Source: Actinomadura montaniterrae (GTDB taxonomy: Bacteria; Actinomycetota; Actinomycetes; Streptosporangiales; Streptosporangiaceae). From it: a DNA stretch of 43,819 nt. A program made the translations under genes and the position numbers. The notes beneath the pieces were generated by a model. It did not search any database. It was not told where the DNA came from and was given only the letters and a program-made list of their open reading frames with translations. How positions within the stretch are numbered: position 1 is the first letter of the stretch; every line of letters begins with the position of its first letter. Positions 1-11,981 of the stretch are shown here, in pieces. The stretch lies in contig NZ_WBMR01000068.1 in NCBI RefSeq assembly GCF_008923365.1, forward strand, positions 1-43,819. The letters run 5' to 3'.

Positions 1-570
1 CTCCGCCGCACCCTGTGCGGCGGTCTCCGCGGCGCTCTCCGCCGGGCCCTCCGCCTGCCCCTCGGCGGGGACGCGGGCGTGGGCGCCGCGCGCGGCCCGG
101 CCGGGACGGGACTTGCGGCGCCGGCCCGAGGCGTGCATCCAGCGCGGCAGGTGGCGGTCGAGGAACCCGAACGCGGTGTTGCGGTCGCGGAGGTGGACCA
201 GCAGCAGCCCGCCCGGCTTGAGCGCCGCGACGAACCGGTCGAGGACCAGTTCGGCGTGCGGGACCCGCTCGACGAGGTAGGTGGCGTGGACGATGTCGTA
301 GGCGCGCGGCGGCATCGGGACCGTGCGCAGGTCGCCGAGGTGCCACTGGTCGAGGTCGGGCCGCTCGCAGGCGTGCGCGCGCAGCTCCGGGGACTCCAGG
401 TCGACCCCGGTCACCAGGCATTCGCGGTCGCCGAGGTCCAGCCCCGCGCCCCAGCCGCAGCCCGCCTCCAGGATGTGGATCCGCTGCAGGGGCTTCTCCA
501 GTGCGTACTGCCTTGCGCGTTCTGAGAAGAGATCGCCGTCGTTGACCGGCGGCGTACGCAGATCGGTCAC
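1..570 (-). CDS. Class I SAM-dependent methyltransferase (3' end cut off by the window)
   Basis: Reading the minus strand from GTG 570 gives an open frame that runs off the window edge. About 50 residues in, the translation has the glycine-rich SAM-binding motif I (LEAGCGWGAGLDLG), then the acidic ribose-binding residue at the end of strand beta2 (VTGVDLES), a motif II/III-like stretch (AYDIVHATYLVERVPHAE) and the post-motif LKPGGLLLVHLRDR. This order is the class I Rossmann methyltransferase fold; the substrate cannot be told. The C-terminal part is a low-complexity Arg/Ala/Glu-rich tail, still open at base 1. The gene is divergent from mfd across about 230 bases. The start is uncertain: no strong ribosome binding site is visible, and an upstream in-frame extension contains a rare TTA codon, so GTG 570 is preferred. 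Confidence 0.75.
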   Translation of the reverse strand, partial: MTDLRTPPVNDGDLFSERARQYALEKPLQRIHILEAGCGWGAGLDLGDRECLVTGVDLESPELRAHACERPDLDQWHLGDLRTVPMPPRAYDIVHATYLVERVPHAELVLDRFVAALKPGGLLLVHLRDRNTAFGFLDRHLPRWMHASGRRRKSRPGRAARGAHARVPAEGQAEGPAESAAETAAQGAAE

Positions 571-798
571 AGTCTCGCAGCGTAATCGCCCGACTGCGCT
601 CTGTCCGCTATTTGCCCATTCTTGGTAACCGCCGTGTCGCCCTCCGCGATCATGGATGCCGGTCCTGCGGCCTGCGACGTCGCCAGCACGACGGCGTGCG
701 CGGGCGCGTAGTCTGGTACGCGGTGCCGGGTCCGGTCACGGATTCCGGTTCTTCGGGCTGCCCTGCCCCTCGGGGTGAATGCGAACTTACGGGCGAAA

Positions 799-4368
<3,570 letters not shown>

Positions 4369-4455
4369 GCTGCACCGGATCGCCGGTGATCAGGGGCCAG
4401 GGCCGTCCCGACGCGCCGGGCGACGCACAGCGACGAACGACGAGACGAGGATTCC

Positions 4456-5124
4456 GTGCCCGGTAAGTCCGTGAAGGTCGTGGTGGCCGCCGTGGTGGCG
4501 GCCGGCGCGCTGGCCGGCTGCGGCGGCCAGACCCGCGTCGGCACCGCCGCCCTCGTCGGCGGCGACCGCATCACCGTCACCTCCCTCGACCAGACCGTCC
4601 GGGACTGGCGCGGCCAGTTCAAGGACGACCCGGTCGCCAACCAGATCCGGGCGAACTCCAGCGGGCTCGCGCCGGGGCTCGCCGACCAGGAGTCCGAGAC
4701 GGACATGGAGGGCGCGCTGAGCCTGCTGGTGAACTTCCGCGTCGCCGACCGGGTCGCCCGCGACGCGGGCGTCTCCGTGCCGGACGGGCTGGCCGACCAG
4801 ACCACGGCGCTCATGGACCAGCGGGGCGGCGCCGGCTCGATCACCCTGGCCAGCGGGCTGCCGCGGTCCCGGACTCGGGACCTGGCGCGCTTCATCGCCA
4901 CGCAGACGGCCGTGATGCAGAAGTTCGGCGCCGACCTGGGCAACGCGCAGAGCCCGCTGACCGTGCAGGCGGCGCAGCAGTGGGGGCTGAAGTTCCAGAA
5001 GGCGGCGCGCGACATGCACATCAAGATCAACCCGCGGTTCGGCCGGTACGACGCGGCCAAGGTCGACATCGGGCCGGTCGTGTACGACCTGTCGTCGGCC
5101 GAAACGGGTACCGACGGAGCATGA
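4456..5124 (+). CDS. SurA N-terminal domain-like lipoprotein
   Basis: A 222-residue exported protein. A hydrophobic signal sequence ends in the lipobox LAGC (residues 19-22), so it should be lipid-anchored on the outer face of the membrane. The mature part opens with VGTAALVGGDRITVTSLDQ, the pattern of SurA/PrsA-type chaperone N-terminal domains. No peptidyl-prolyl isomerase domain follows, so a chaperone role is inference. GTG 4456 is supported by an ACGAGG site five bases upstream. It lies between mfd and mazG, a position I recall as occupied by a similar lipoprotein in Streptomyces. Its stop codon lies inside the first copy of a tandem hairpin repeat. Confidence 0.82.
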   Translation: MPGKSVKVVVAAVVAAGALAGCGGQTRVGTAALVGGDRITVTSLDQTVRDWRGQFKDDPVANQIRANSSGLAPGLADQESETDMEGALSLLVNFRVADRVARDAGVSVPDGLADQTTALMDQRGGAGSITLASGLPRSRTRDLARFIATQTAVMQKFGADLGNAQSPLTVQAAQQWGLKFQKAARDMHIKINPRFGRYDAAKVDIGPVVYDLSSAETGTDGA

Positions 5125-5228
5125 GCGAAGCGAACCGGGGGGTGCGGGGGGTCGTCCCCCCGCAGGCGGCGCGCATGAGCGAAGCGAACCGGGGGGTGCG
5201 GGGGGTCGTCCCCCCGCAGGCGGCGCGC
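5121..5228 (+). repeat. Tandem duplication of a 54-bp REP-like palindromic unit
   Basis: Two identical 54-base units lie at 5121-5174 and 5175-5228. Each starts ATGAGCGAAGCGAACC and contains a perfect 9-bp hairpin, TGCGGGGGG / CCCCCCGCA with loop TCGT (5143-5164 and 5197-5218). The stop codon of the preceding lipoprotein is the TGA within the first ATGAGCG. The element fills the gap to mazG and may attenuate transcription or protect the upstream mRNA end; that is inference. The GAGCGAAGCGA core recurs on the minus strand near 40400. Confidence 0.93.
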
Positions 5229-5263
5229 GCGCGAGTGGTCAGGGCGTCGCGGGGAGCGCGCGG

Positions 5264-6238
5264 ATGGGCCTGACGCTGCTGGCGACGACGCACCGGGTCG
5301 CGCCCGGCCTGCTGACCTGGAAGGCGTGGGACGCGCTGCGGTCGGCGGGGCGGGTGCTCACGCGGCCCGGCCATCCGCTGCTGCCGTACCTGCGCGACGC
5401 GGGGGTGTCCGCCGAGGAGACCGCAGTCCCCGACCCGGCCGCGCTGGTCGCCGCCGCGCGGGAGGCGCAGGTCGTGTGGATCGCGGCGCCGGAGGGCGAC
5501 GAGGACCTGATGCGCGCGGTCGGCGCCCTCGTCGTGACCGACCCGCTGGACGTCGAGGTGCTGCACGGCTCCTACGACCTGCCCGGCGCGCGGCTCCTCG
5601 ACCTGGTCGCGGTGATGGAGCGGCTGCGGCGCAACTGCCCGTGGGACCGGGAGCAGACCCACGAGACGCTCGTCCCGTACCTGCTCGAAGAGTCCTACGA
5701 GGTGCTCGACACCATCGAGACCGGCGACTACGGCGCGCTGCGCGAGGAGCTCGGCGACGTGCTGATGCAGGTGGTGTTCCACTCGGAGGTGGCGTCCGAG
5801 CGCACCGACGACACCGCGTTCACCATCGACGACGTCGCCGCCGGGATCGTCGACAAGCTCGTCCGGCGGCACCCGCACGTGTTCGCGGACGTGGCGGTGT
5901 CCGGCGCCGACGAGGTCAACGCGAACTGGGAGCAGATCAAGGCGGCCGAGCGGGCGGCGAAGAGCGGCGCGGACGCGTCGGCGCTGGACGGCGTCCCGAT
6001 GGGGCAGCCGGCGCTGACGCTCGCGGCGCAGCTGCAGCGCCGCGCGGGCCGCATGGACGCCCCGGACGAGCTCGTCCCGACCGCCGGGGACACCGGCGAT
6101 GACCTGGGAATACGGTTGTTCGCCCTGGTTCGGGAGGCCGCTGATCGCGGACTCGACGCCGAAGCGGAGTTGCGGGCCGTTTCCCGGGTATTCCGCGATC
6201 GTGTCAGAGCGTGGGAACGGCGGCGGGCGCACGGCTGA
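5264..6238 (+). CDS. mazG: Nucleoside triphosphate pyrophosphohydrolase MazG
   Basis: A 324-residue all-alpha NTP pyrophosphatase that hydrolyses (d)NTPs, including damaged ones, to monophosphates. The MazG core shows CPWDREQTH from residue 125, then the metal-binding EExxE motif (E142, E143, E146) and the second acidic motif EELGD (E161-D165). The sequence KLVRRHPHVFADV ends the core and a helical tail follows. The roughly 115-residue N-terminal region before CPWD is also found in mycobacterial MazG. The ATG is preceded by GGGAG. The 3' end overlaps an artefactual N-terminal extension of the next gene. It is probably co-transcribed from the mfd side. Confidence 0.93.
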   Translation: MGLTLLATTHRVAPGLLTWKAWDALRSAGRVLTRPGHPLLPYLRDAGVSAEETAVPDPAALVAAAREAQVVWIAAPEGDEDLMRAVGALVVTDPLDVEVLHGSYDLPGARLLDLVAVMERLRRNCPWDREQTHETLVPYLLEESYEVLDTIETGDYGALREELGDVLMQVVFHSEVASERTDDTAFTIDDVAAGIVDKLVRRHPHVFADVAVSGADEVNANWEQIKAAERAAKSGADASALDGVPMGQPALTLAAQLQRRAGRMDAPDELVPTAGDTGDDLGIRLFALVREAADRGLDAEAELRAVSRVFRDRVRAWERRRAHG

Positions 6239-6296
6239 TCCGGTGGATCCCGGGCGGAAGATCCCCGATGGGGTGGTCCGCCGGAAGTCGCCCGTC

Positions 6297-6311
6297 TACA
6301 GTGAGCGCGTG
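6297..6311 (+). promoter_or_regulatory. Candidate leaderless promoter of the PBP gene
   Basis: TACAGT (6297-6302) matches the actinobacterial TANNNT -10 pattern and sits six bases before GTG 6309. No good Shine-Dalgarno site precedes that GTG, so transcription may start at or next to the start codon. No convincing -35 box is visible. Confidence 0.4.
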
Positions 6312-8711
6312 CCGAACGGGGCCAGGGACGGCGGCGGGGACGGGAACCGGTCACCGGTGCGCCGTCGCCGCCGGGTGCTGACCGCCTCCACCACCCGTGC
6401 CCAGAAGTTCCGCGCGCTGCGCGGCCTCGGCGTCCTCGGCGGCGTCGCCGGGCTGCTCGTCGCGCTGCTGGTGCTGCCGACGGCCTGCACCGCCGGGGTC
6501 AACGCCCGCGACTCGGCGCGCTGGTTCGACAGCGTCCCCGCCGACCTCGACACCTCCGGCGTGCCGCAGCGGTCCCGGATCCTCGCCGCCGACGGCTCGA
6601 CGCTCGCGACGTTCTTCTACCAGAACCGGGTGGACGTCCCGCTCGACGGGATCGCGCCGATCGCCCGCAAGGCGGTCGTGGCGATCGAGGACAGCCGCTT
6701 CTACGAGCACGGCGCGATCGACGCGCAGGGCACGCTGCGCGCGCTCGTCAGCGACCTCGGCAACGGCGAGGTCACCCAGGGCGGCTCCGGCATCACCCAG
6801 CAGTACGTGAAGAACCTGCTGCTCACCCAGGCCGACTCGACGGCCGAGCGCAACGCCGCCAAGGAGATCTCCGCGGCCCGGAAGATCCGCGAGCTGCGGT
6901 ACGCGGTGGCGGTGGAGCAGCGGTACTCCAAGGACGAGATCCTGCGCCGCTACCTCAACATCGCCTACTACGGCGCGGGCGCCTACGGCATCGAGGCGGC
7001 GTCCCGGCGGTACTTCTCCAAGCACGCGTCGCAGCTGAACCTCGCGGAGGCGGCGCTGCTCGCCGGGGTCGTCCGGTACCCGTTCGCCTACGATCCGACC
7101 CGGCATCCGGAGGCGGCCCGCAAGCGCCGCGACACGGTCCTGCAGCGGATGGCCGACCTCGGGTACATCACCCAGGACACCGCCGCGGCGGCGGAGCGGC
7201 AGCCGGTCCGGCTGAAGGTCCAGGACGTCAAGAGCGGCTGCGTGACCAGCACGGCCCCGTTCTTCTGCGACTACGTCCAGCGGGAGATCCTCGCGAACCC
7301 GGTGTTCGGCGCGACGTCCGGGGACCGGGAGAAGCTGCTGAAGCGCGGCGGCCTCACCATCCGCACCACCCTGGACCGGCGGGCGCAGAAGGCCGCGCAG
7401 CGCGCCGTCGACGACGCCGTCCCGGCGAGGAACTCGGCGCACAAGGCGGCGGCCGAGGCGATGGTGGAGCCGGGCAGCGGCCGGATCAAGGCGATGGTCG
7501 TCGACCGGAGGCTCGGCTCGGACAAGGTGCGCGGCAAGACCTGGATCAACTTCGCCGCGGACGCCGACCACGGCTCCAGCATCGGGATGCAGGCCGGGTC
7601 GACGTTCAAGGCGTTCACGCTGGCCGCGGCCCTCGACCAGGGCCTGCCGTTCGGTACCCGGCTGATGGCGCCGAAGGAGTTCACGCCGGTCGGCTACCGC
7701 GACTGCAAGGGCCGCCGCGTCGGCGACGCGAGCGCCTCGCTGCACAACGCGGGCGACGGCGAGGGCGGCAAGCCGTTCAGCATCGTCACCGGCACCCAGC
7801 ACTCGGTGAACACCTTCTTCCTCGCGCTGGAGAAGAAGGTCGGGCTCTGCCCGACGGTCAAGATGGCCGAGAAGCTCGGCATGCGGCAGGCCACCGGCGC
7901 GCCGCTGCAGCAGTACCCGTCGTTCACGCTCGGCATCAACCAGGTCTCGCCGGTCCGGCTCGCCGCCGCCTACGCGGCGTTCGGGGCGCGCGGCCGGTAC
8001 TGCTCGCCGATCGCGATCACGCAGATCACCAACGCGGCCGGGCACCGCCTCAAGGTGCCGAGCGCGCACTGCGAGCAGGCCCTCGACAGGGAGACCGCCG
8101 ACGCCGTCAACTACGTGCTGCGCGGTGTGCTCACCAAGGGCACCGCCGCCGGTCAGGGCATCGGGCGTCCCGCCGCCGGCAAGACCGGCACCGTCGACAA
8201 CTTCTCCGCCGCCTGGTTCGCCGGGTACACCCCGGACCTGGCGTCCGCGGTGTGGGTCGGCGACCCGCGCGGCGGCTACAAGCACCCCATGTCGGACCTG
8301 TGCATGGACGGCCGCTGCTACGGCCCCGTCTACGGCGCGACGATCCCGGCGCCGATCTGGCACCAGAGCATGGTCGGCGCGCTGGCCGGGACGCCCGCGT
8401 CGTCGTTCGTCCGGCCGCCGTCGCGCTTCTTCAGCAAGGGGTCGGGCGAGGAGACCGCCAAGCCGCCCGACGTGCGCGGGATGAAGGTCGCGGACGCCGC
8501 CGCGAAGCTGCGCGGCGCCGGGTTCAAGGTGCGGGTCGGCGCCCCGGTGAAGTCCGACTACCCGAAGGGGACGGTCGCGGAGGTCTCCCCGTCGTCGGCG
8601 CAGCCCGGCGGGACGGTCACGCTGCGCCCGAGCAAGGGCCCGGGCAAGGGCGCGGGCGGTCCGAAGCGCCGCGACGAGGCCGGCGGTCCGCGCCACGGAA
8701 TCCCGGGCTGA
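6309..8711 (+). CDS. Bifunctional penicillin-binding protein (class A, PonA2-like) with PASTA domain
   Basis: An 800-residue peptidoglycan synthase. An Arg-rich cytoplasmic tail and one membrane helix (about residues 40-60) precede a GT51 transglycosylase domain with catalytic EDSRFYEHGAID (E127) and GGSGITQQYVKN. The transpeptidase domain follows, with the active-site tetrad STFK (S431), SVN (499-501) and KTGT (625-628). One PASTA domain (about 718-785, from KPPDVRGMKVADAA) and a basic Gly-rich end complete it. The domain order is that of mycobacterial PonA2. The frame can be extended into mazG, but those starts would overlap the mazG coding end; GTG 6309 is preferred because of the promoter box just before it. 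It probably polymerises and cross-links cell-wall glycan. Confidence 0.92.
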   Translation: MPNGARDGGGDGNRSPVRRRRRVLTASTTRAQKFRALRGLGVLGGVAGLLVALLVLPTACTAGVNARDSARWFDSVPADLDTSGVPQRSRILAADGSTLATFFYQNRVDVPLDGIAPIARKAVVAIEDSRFYEHGAIDAQGTLRALVSDLGNGEVTQGGSGITQQYVKNLLLTQADSTAERNAAKEISAARKIRELRYAVAVEQRYSKDEILRRYLNIAYYGAGAYGIEAASRRYFSKHASQLNLAEAALLAGVVRYPFAYDPTRHPEAARKRRDTVLQRMADLGYITQDTAAAAERQPVRLKVQDVKSGCVTSTAPFFCDYVQREILANPVFGATSGDREKLLKRGGLTIRTTLDRRAQKAAQRAVDDAVPARNSAHKAAAEAMVEPGSGRIKAMVVDRRLGSDKVRGKTWINFAADADHGSSIGMQAGSTFKAFTLAAALDQGLPFGTRLMAPKEFTPVGYRDCKGRRVGDASASLHNAGDGEGGKPFSIVTGTQHSVNTFFLALEKKVGLCPTVKMAEKLGMRQATGAPLQQYPSFTLGINQVSPVRLAAAYAAFGARGRYCSPIAITQITNAAGHRLKVPSAHCEQALDRETADAVNYVLRGVLTKGTAAGQGIGRPAAGKTGTVDNFSAAWFAGYTPDLASAVWVGDPRGGYKHPMSDLCMDGRCYGPVYGATIPAPIWHQSMVGALAGTPASSFVRPPSRFFSKGSGEETAKPPDVRGMKVADAAAKLRGAGFKVRVGAPVKSDYPKGTVAEVSPSSAQPGGTVTLRPSKGPGKGAGGPKRRDEAGGPRHGIPG

Positions 8712-8725
8712 CCTGCGCACCTGTG

Positions 8726-8797
8726 TGATCGTCCGGTACCGGGGTAGATCATCGGACGGGGGATCCCAGTCCGCAGTCCATCGGGGGGACGATCGTC
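8726..8797 (+). promoter_or_regulatory. Candidate operator dyads upstream of the dehydrogenase gene
   Basis: Two palindromes fill the gap between the PBP and dehydrogenase genes. The first is TGATC-N2-CCGGTACCGG-N4-GATCA (8726-8751), a nested dyad. The second, GACGATCGTC (8788-8797), ends at the base before the start codon and lies beside the GGGGGG ribosome binding site. Dyads of this size suit TetR- or MarR-type repressors, but none is encoded next to the gene, so control is inference. Confidence 0.4.
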
Positions 8798-9742
8798 ATG
8801 CGAGCCATCGCCGTGTCCGAGTACGGCGCCACGCCGGCGCCCACGCACCTGCCGCGGCCGGAGCCCGGCCCCGGCGAGATCCTCGTCAAGATGATCGCCG
8901 CGGGCCTCAACCCGGTCGACTGGAAGATCGCCGACGGGATGCTGAAGGACTCGGTGGAGGCGCGCTTCCCGCTGATCCTCGGCCAGGACGGCGCCGGGGT
9001 CGTCGAGGCCGTCGGCGCGGGCGTCACGCGGCTGCGGCACGGCGAGCAGGTGTACGGGATGTTCCGCGACGTGGAGCGCGGCATCGGCAGCTACGCCGAG
9101 TACGCGCTGGCCGCCGAGGACGGCCCGGTCGCCCGGATGCCCGCCGGGATGATCTACACGCAGGCCGCCGCGGTGCCGACGGCCTGCGGCACCGCCATGG
9201 CCATGGTGGACGAGGCGGAGCTCGACACGGGGCAGACCGTCCTGATCGTCGGCGCGACCGGCGGGGTCGGCCAGGCCCTGGTGCAGCTCGCCGCGCTCAC
9301 CGGCGCCAAGGTGATCGCCACGGCCCGCGACGACATGGCCGGCACGATCCGCCGGCTCGGCGCGGACGAGACCGTCGACCACTCCGGGGGCGACCTGAAC
9401 GACCAGGTGCTCCGCGTCCACGGCGACGGGATCGACGCGATCCTCGACGTGGTCAGCGACGCGCAGGGCACCGAGCGGCTCGCGCAGCTGCTGCGGCCGG
9501 GCGGCACCTACGTCAGCACCACCTGGTCGGTGAACCCCGACGTCATGGAGGCGCAGGGGCACCGCGGCGTCAACCACATCGGCGCGCCGTCCGCGGAGAT
9601 GCTGGACCGGCTGTCCGACCTCATCGACGCGGGCGAGCTGCGGGTGATGGTCGAGCGCGAGGTGCCGCTCGAGGCGGCGGGCGACGCGCTCGCCGACAAC
9701 CGCGCCGGCGGGGCGCGCGGCAAGACGGTGATCCGGATCTGA
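8798..9742 (+). CDS. NADP-dependent quinone oxidoreductase-like dehydrogenase (zinc-free MDR family)
   Basis: A 314-residue medium-chain dehydrogenase/reductase. The GroES-like N-terminal domain (about 1-130) has GEILVKMIAAGLNPVDWK and GQDGAGVVEAVG. The Rossmann domain has the nucleotide-binding motif VGATGGVGQALVQLA (about 151-165). The Cys/His zinc ligands of true alcohol dehydrogenases are absent, which places it with quinone oxidoreductases (QOR, zeta-crystallin type). The substrate is unknown. ATG 8798 follows a GGGGGG ribosome binding site. It is expected to be cytosolic. Confidence 0.88.
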   Translation: MRAIAVSEYGATPAPTHLPRPEPGPGEILVKMIAAGLNPVDWKIADGMLKDSVEARFPLILGQDGAGVVEAVGAGVTRLRHGEQVYGMFRDVERGIGSYAEYALAAEDGPVARMPAGMIYTQAAAVPTACGTAMAMVDEAELDTGQTVLIVGATGGVGQALVQLAALTGAKVIATARDDMAGTIRRLGADETVDHSGGDLNDQVLRVHGDGIDAILDVVSDAQGTERLAQLLRPGGTYVSTTWSVNPDVMEAQGHRGVNHIGAPSAEMLDRLSDLIDAGELRVMVEREVPLEAAGDALADNRAGGARGKTVIRI

Positions 9743-9802
9743 GGTGATCGCGGCCCCCATGCGGGCATGCAGTCCCGAACAGACCCCCGTTAGGAGGCCC
9801 AC

Positions 9803-10012
9803 ATGAGCACCGAGGACGAGAAGCGCGCCCGGATCCGCGACCTCGACGCGAACATCTCCCGGCTGCGCGCCGAGCTGCCCGCGCCGTCGGCGGACGCGAC
9901 CGACTTCGTCGACGCCGGCCAGAACCTCGCCGCCCGCGAGGAGCTCGCCGGGCAGATCGAGGCGCTGGAGAACGAGCGCCACCGCCTCCGCGAGGAGCTG
10001 GGCATGGCGTAG
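9803..10012 (+). CDS. Small coiled-coil protein of unknown function
   Basis: A 69-residue charged protein. ATG 9803 follows a near-perfect TAGGAGG ribosome binding site five bases upstream, which strongly supports translation. The sequence is almost entirely helical heptads (RIRDLDANISRLRAEL near the start, LAGQIEALENERHRLREEL near the end) around a short Pro/Ser break, suggesting a helical hairpin or dimer. It has no signal peptide, membrane helix or catalytic motif. I do not recognise a named family. Confidence 0.78.
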   Translation: MSTEDEKRARIRDLDANISRLRAELPAPSADATDFVDAGQNLAAREELAGQIEALENERHRLREELGMA

Positions 10013-10107
10013 CCGCCGACGGGGGCGGGCCGGATAGCGGAGCAGGGAACAAACGAACCGGGGCTCAGGTTCATGGTTGCGTCAAGCAACCCGTGAGAGG
10101 GGGCCAC

Positions 10108-10464
10108 GTGATCACCTACGAGGACTTCGAGCGCGCGACCCTGTTCTTCGACGCGAAGGACTACGCCGGCGCGGCCCGGCTGCTGGCCCCCATCGCCGCC
10201 GAGGAGCCCGGCAACCGCGCCGCCGTCGAGCTGCTGGCCCGCGCCTACTTCCACAGCGCCCAGCTCGGCCGCGCCGAGGAGACGTTCCGGCGCCTCGTCG
10301 ACCTGGACCCGTGCAACGGCTGGGCGCACGAGGCGCTGGCCCGCACGCTGGAGCGCCGCAACCGCCCCGCCGAGGCCCGCACGTACCGGAACCTGGCCCG
10401 GGCCATGGGCGTGGGCCCGGCCGAGAAGGTCGACGTCTCCCTGACCGCGGCCGACCTCGCCTGA
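10108..10464 (+). CDS. Tetratricopeptide-repeat protein
   Basis: A 118-residue soluble protein. It contains TPR-type helical pairs: AKDYAGAARLLAPIAAEEPGN, then ARAYFHSAQLGRAEETFRRL and ALARTLERRNRPAEARTY. About three repeats cover most of its length, so it is likely a protein-binding adaptor; similar short TPR proteins are common in actinomycetes. GTG 10108 is chosen because GAGAGGGGG lies at a good distance upstream; the in-frame GTG at 10093 is part of that same stretch. Its stop codon lies in the first unit of a 19-bp tandem repeat. Confidence 0.85.
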   Translation: MITYEDFERATLFFDAKDYAGAARLLAPIAAEEPGNRAAVELLARAYFHSAQLGRAEETFRRLVDLDPCNGWAHEALARTLERRNRPAEARTYRNLARAMGVGPAEKVDVSLTAADLA

Positions 10465-10529
10465 CCCCGCCCATCCCGCCTGATCGCGCCCATCCCGCCT
10501 GATCGAGCCCATCCCGCCTGATCCGCGCC
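10456..10529. repeat. 19-bp tandem repeat starting at the end of the TPR gene
   Basis: Units CCCGCCTGATCGCGCCCAT lie at 10475-10493 and 10494-10512. A diverged first unit (10456-10474) contains the gene's own stop codon, and a partial fourth (10513-10529) reaches the end of the convergent kinase gene. Each unit carries a CGCCTGA block matching the gene's end, so the array looks like duplication of the 3' end of the coding sequence. Confidence 0.88.
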
Positions 10530-11926
10530 TACCGTCCGAGGCTGGGAGTGCCGGCGGAGGCGCCCTTCCTGGGCAGGCGCAGGACGAAGCGGGCGCCCTC
10601 GTCGTCGCTGCGGCGGTCGGCGAGGATCAGCGAACCGCCGTGCGCGGCGGCGATGTCGCGGGAGATCGCGAGGCCGAGGCCGGTGCCGCCGGCGTCGCGG
10701 TGCCGGCCCTCGTTGAGCCGGGTGAAGCGCTCGAAGACCCGCTCGCGGTCCTCGGGCAGGATGCCGGGGCCGTCGTCGATCACCTCGACGACGGCCGTCG
10801 ACGGCTCCTCGGTGCCGACGATCACGGTGACCGCGGACCGGGCGTGCCGGTCGGCGTTGTCGATCAGGTTGGTGAGCAGCCGGGCCAGCTCGGAGCGCCC
10901 GGCGGTCACCGTCACCGGGCCCTCCGACAGGACGGTGACCCGGGCGCGCCGGGGACGGCGCAGCACCTCCTGGTCGGCCAGCTCCGTCAGGTCCACGGTC
11001 TCGCGCGGGAAGTTGCGGTCGGCCTCCAGCCGGGCCAGCGCGAGCAGGTCGTCGACGACGGCCCCCACCCGGTCGGTGTTGTTGAGCAGGGCGCGCAGCG
11101 TGTCGGGCAGGTCGGTGGCGTCGGGGTCGGCGAGCGCCAGCTCCAGCTCCATCCGGAGCCCGGCGAGGGGGCTGCGCAGCTCGTGCGAGACGTCGACGAC
11201 GAACGCGCGCTGCCGCGCCACCGCCTCCTCCAGCCGGTCCAGGGTGGCGTTGATGCTGTCGGCGAGCACCGCGATCTCGTCGCGCCGCTCCGGGACGGGG
11301 ACGCGGCGCTGGATGTCGGTGGCGGTGATCTCGTCCAGCTCCCGGCGGATCGCCTCGACCGAGCGCAGCGCCTGGCTCGCCGACAGCCACGTCCCGTACC
11401 CGGCGAGCGCGGTGACGATCGGGATGCCGAGCGCCATCAGCGCCGCGAGCAGGGGCCGCGGGAACAGGCCCGGCTCGGGCGCGAGCGTGTAGACGTACTC
11501 CGCGCCGGGGCCGGGCATCCCCACCCGGTACTCGACGATCTGGAAGCACGGCCCGCCGGGCGCGTCGACGGCGCAGCTGCGGCCGATGCGGCGGTCGTTG
11601 CCGGGCGGGGGGCGCGGGAACGCCAGCGGGGGCCGGCCCTGCATCCCGCTGCTCGCCGCGATGACGCGGTGCCGGCCGTCGACGACCTGCGCGAGCGTGT
11701 CGCCGACCGTGTAGACGTGCGGGACCGGCAGGACGCCGGCGTGGATCACCGTGGCGATGCGCCGGCCCTCCCGCGCCAGGTCGTCGTTGAGGTCGCCCTT
11801 CACGTCCTGCCTGATCAGCACCACGAAGACCACGTACAGGACGGTGGTCAGCAGGAACGCCGCGAGCGCCGCCGTCACCGTCACCCGGAACCGGACCCGC
11901 GAGCCGTGCAGCGCGACCCGCCACAC
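10529..11926 (-). CDS. Sensor histidine kinase (orphan, HAMP-HisKA-HATPase)
   Basis: A 465-residue two-component sensor. A membrane helix near residues 17-38 and a second near 160-185 flank an extracytoplasmic sensor region of about 120 residues. A HAMP linker follows, then the H-box SHELRSPL (phospho-accepting H248), the N-box NLIDNADRHA, the G1 box DDGPGI and the G2 box GTGLGLAIS. All motifs needed for autophosphorylation are present. No response regulator gene adjoins it, so the partner is unknown. GTG 11926 is the furthest plausible start but lacks a clear ribosome binding site, and a 7-bp hairpin (11928-11946) sits directly before it. The gene runs in the same direction as the upstream ABC operon, with 156 bases between. 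Confidence 0.92.
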   Translation of the reverse strand: MWRVALHGSRVRFRVTVTAALAAFLLTTVLYVVFVVLIRQDVKGDLNDDLAREGRRIATVIHAGVLPVPHVYTVGDTLAQVVDGRHRVIAASSGMQGRPPLAFPRPPPGNDRRIGRSCAVDAPGGPCFQIVEYRVGMPGPGAEYVYTLAPEPGLFPRPLLAALMALGIPIVTALAGYGTWLSASQALRSVEAIRRELDEITATDIQRRVPVPERRDEIAVLADSINATLDRLEEAVARQRAFVVDVSHELRSPLAGLRMELELALADPDATDLPDTLRALLNNTDRVGAVVDDLLALARLEADRNFPRETVDLTELADQEVLRRPRRARVTVLSEGPVTVTAGRSELARLLTNLIDNADRHARSAVTVIVGTEEPSTAVVEVIDDGPGILPEDRERVFERFTRLNEGRHRDAGGTGLGLAISRDIAAAHGGSLILADRRSDDEGARFVLRLPRKGASAGTPSLGR

Positions 11927-11981
11927 ACAGCGGGTCAGGCCCGCTGCGGCACGGCGGAGCCGGACACCGATGGCGACCTCC

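Noticed and set aside
775..798. Eight-codon N-terminal extension of Mfd from GTG 775
   Set aside because: It contains a rare TTA codon, and the normal Mfd N-terminus begins at ATG 799.
5121..5273. A short peptide-coding frame across the tandem repeat (MSEANRGVRGVVPPQAAR units)
   Set aside because: The translation only reflects the duplicated hairpin DNA; no ribosome binding site precedes it.
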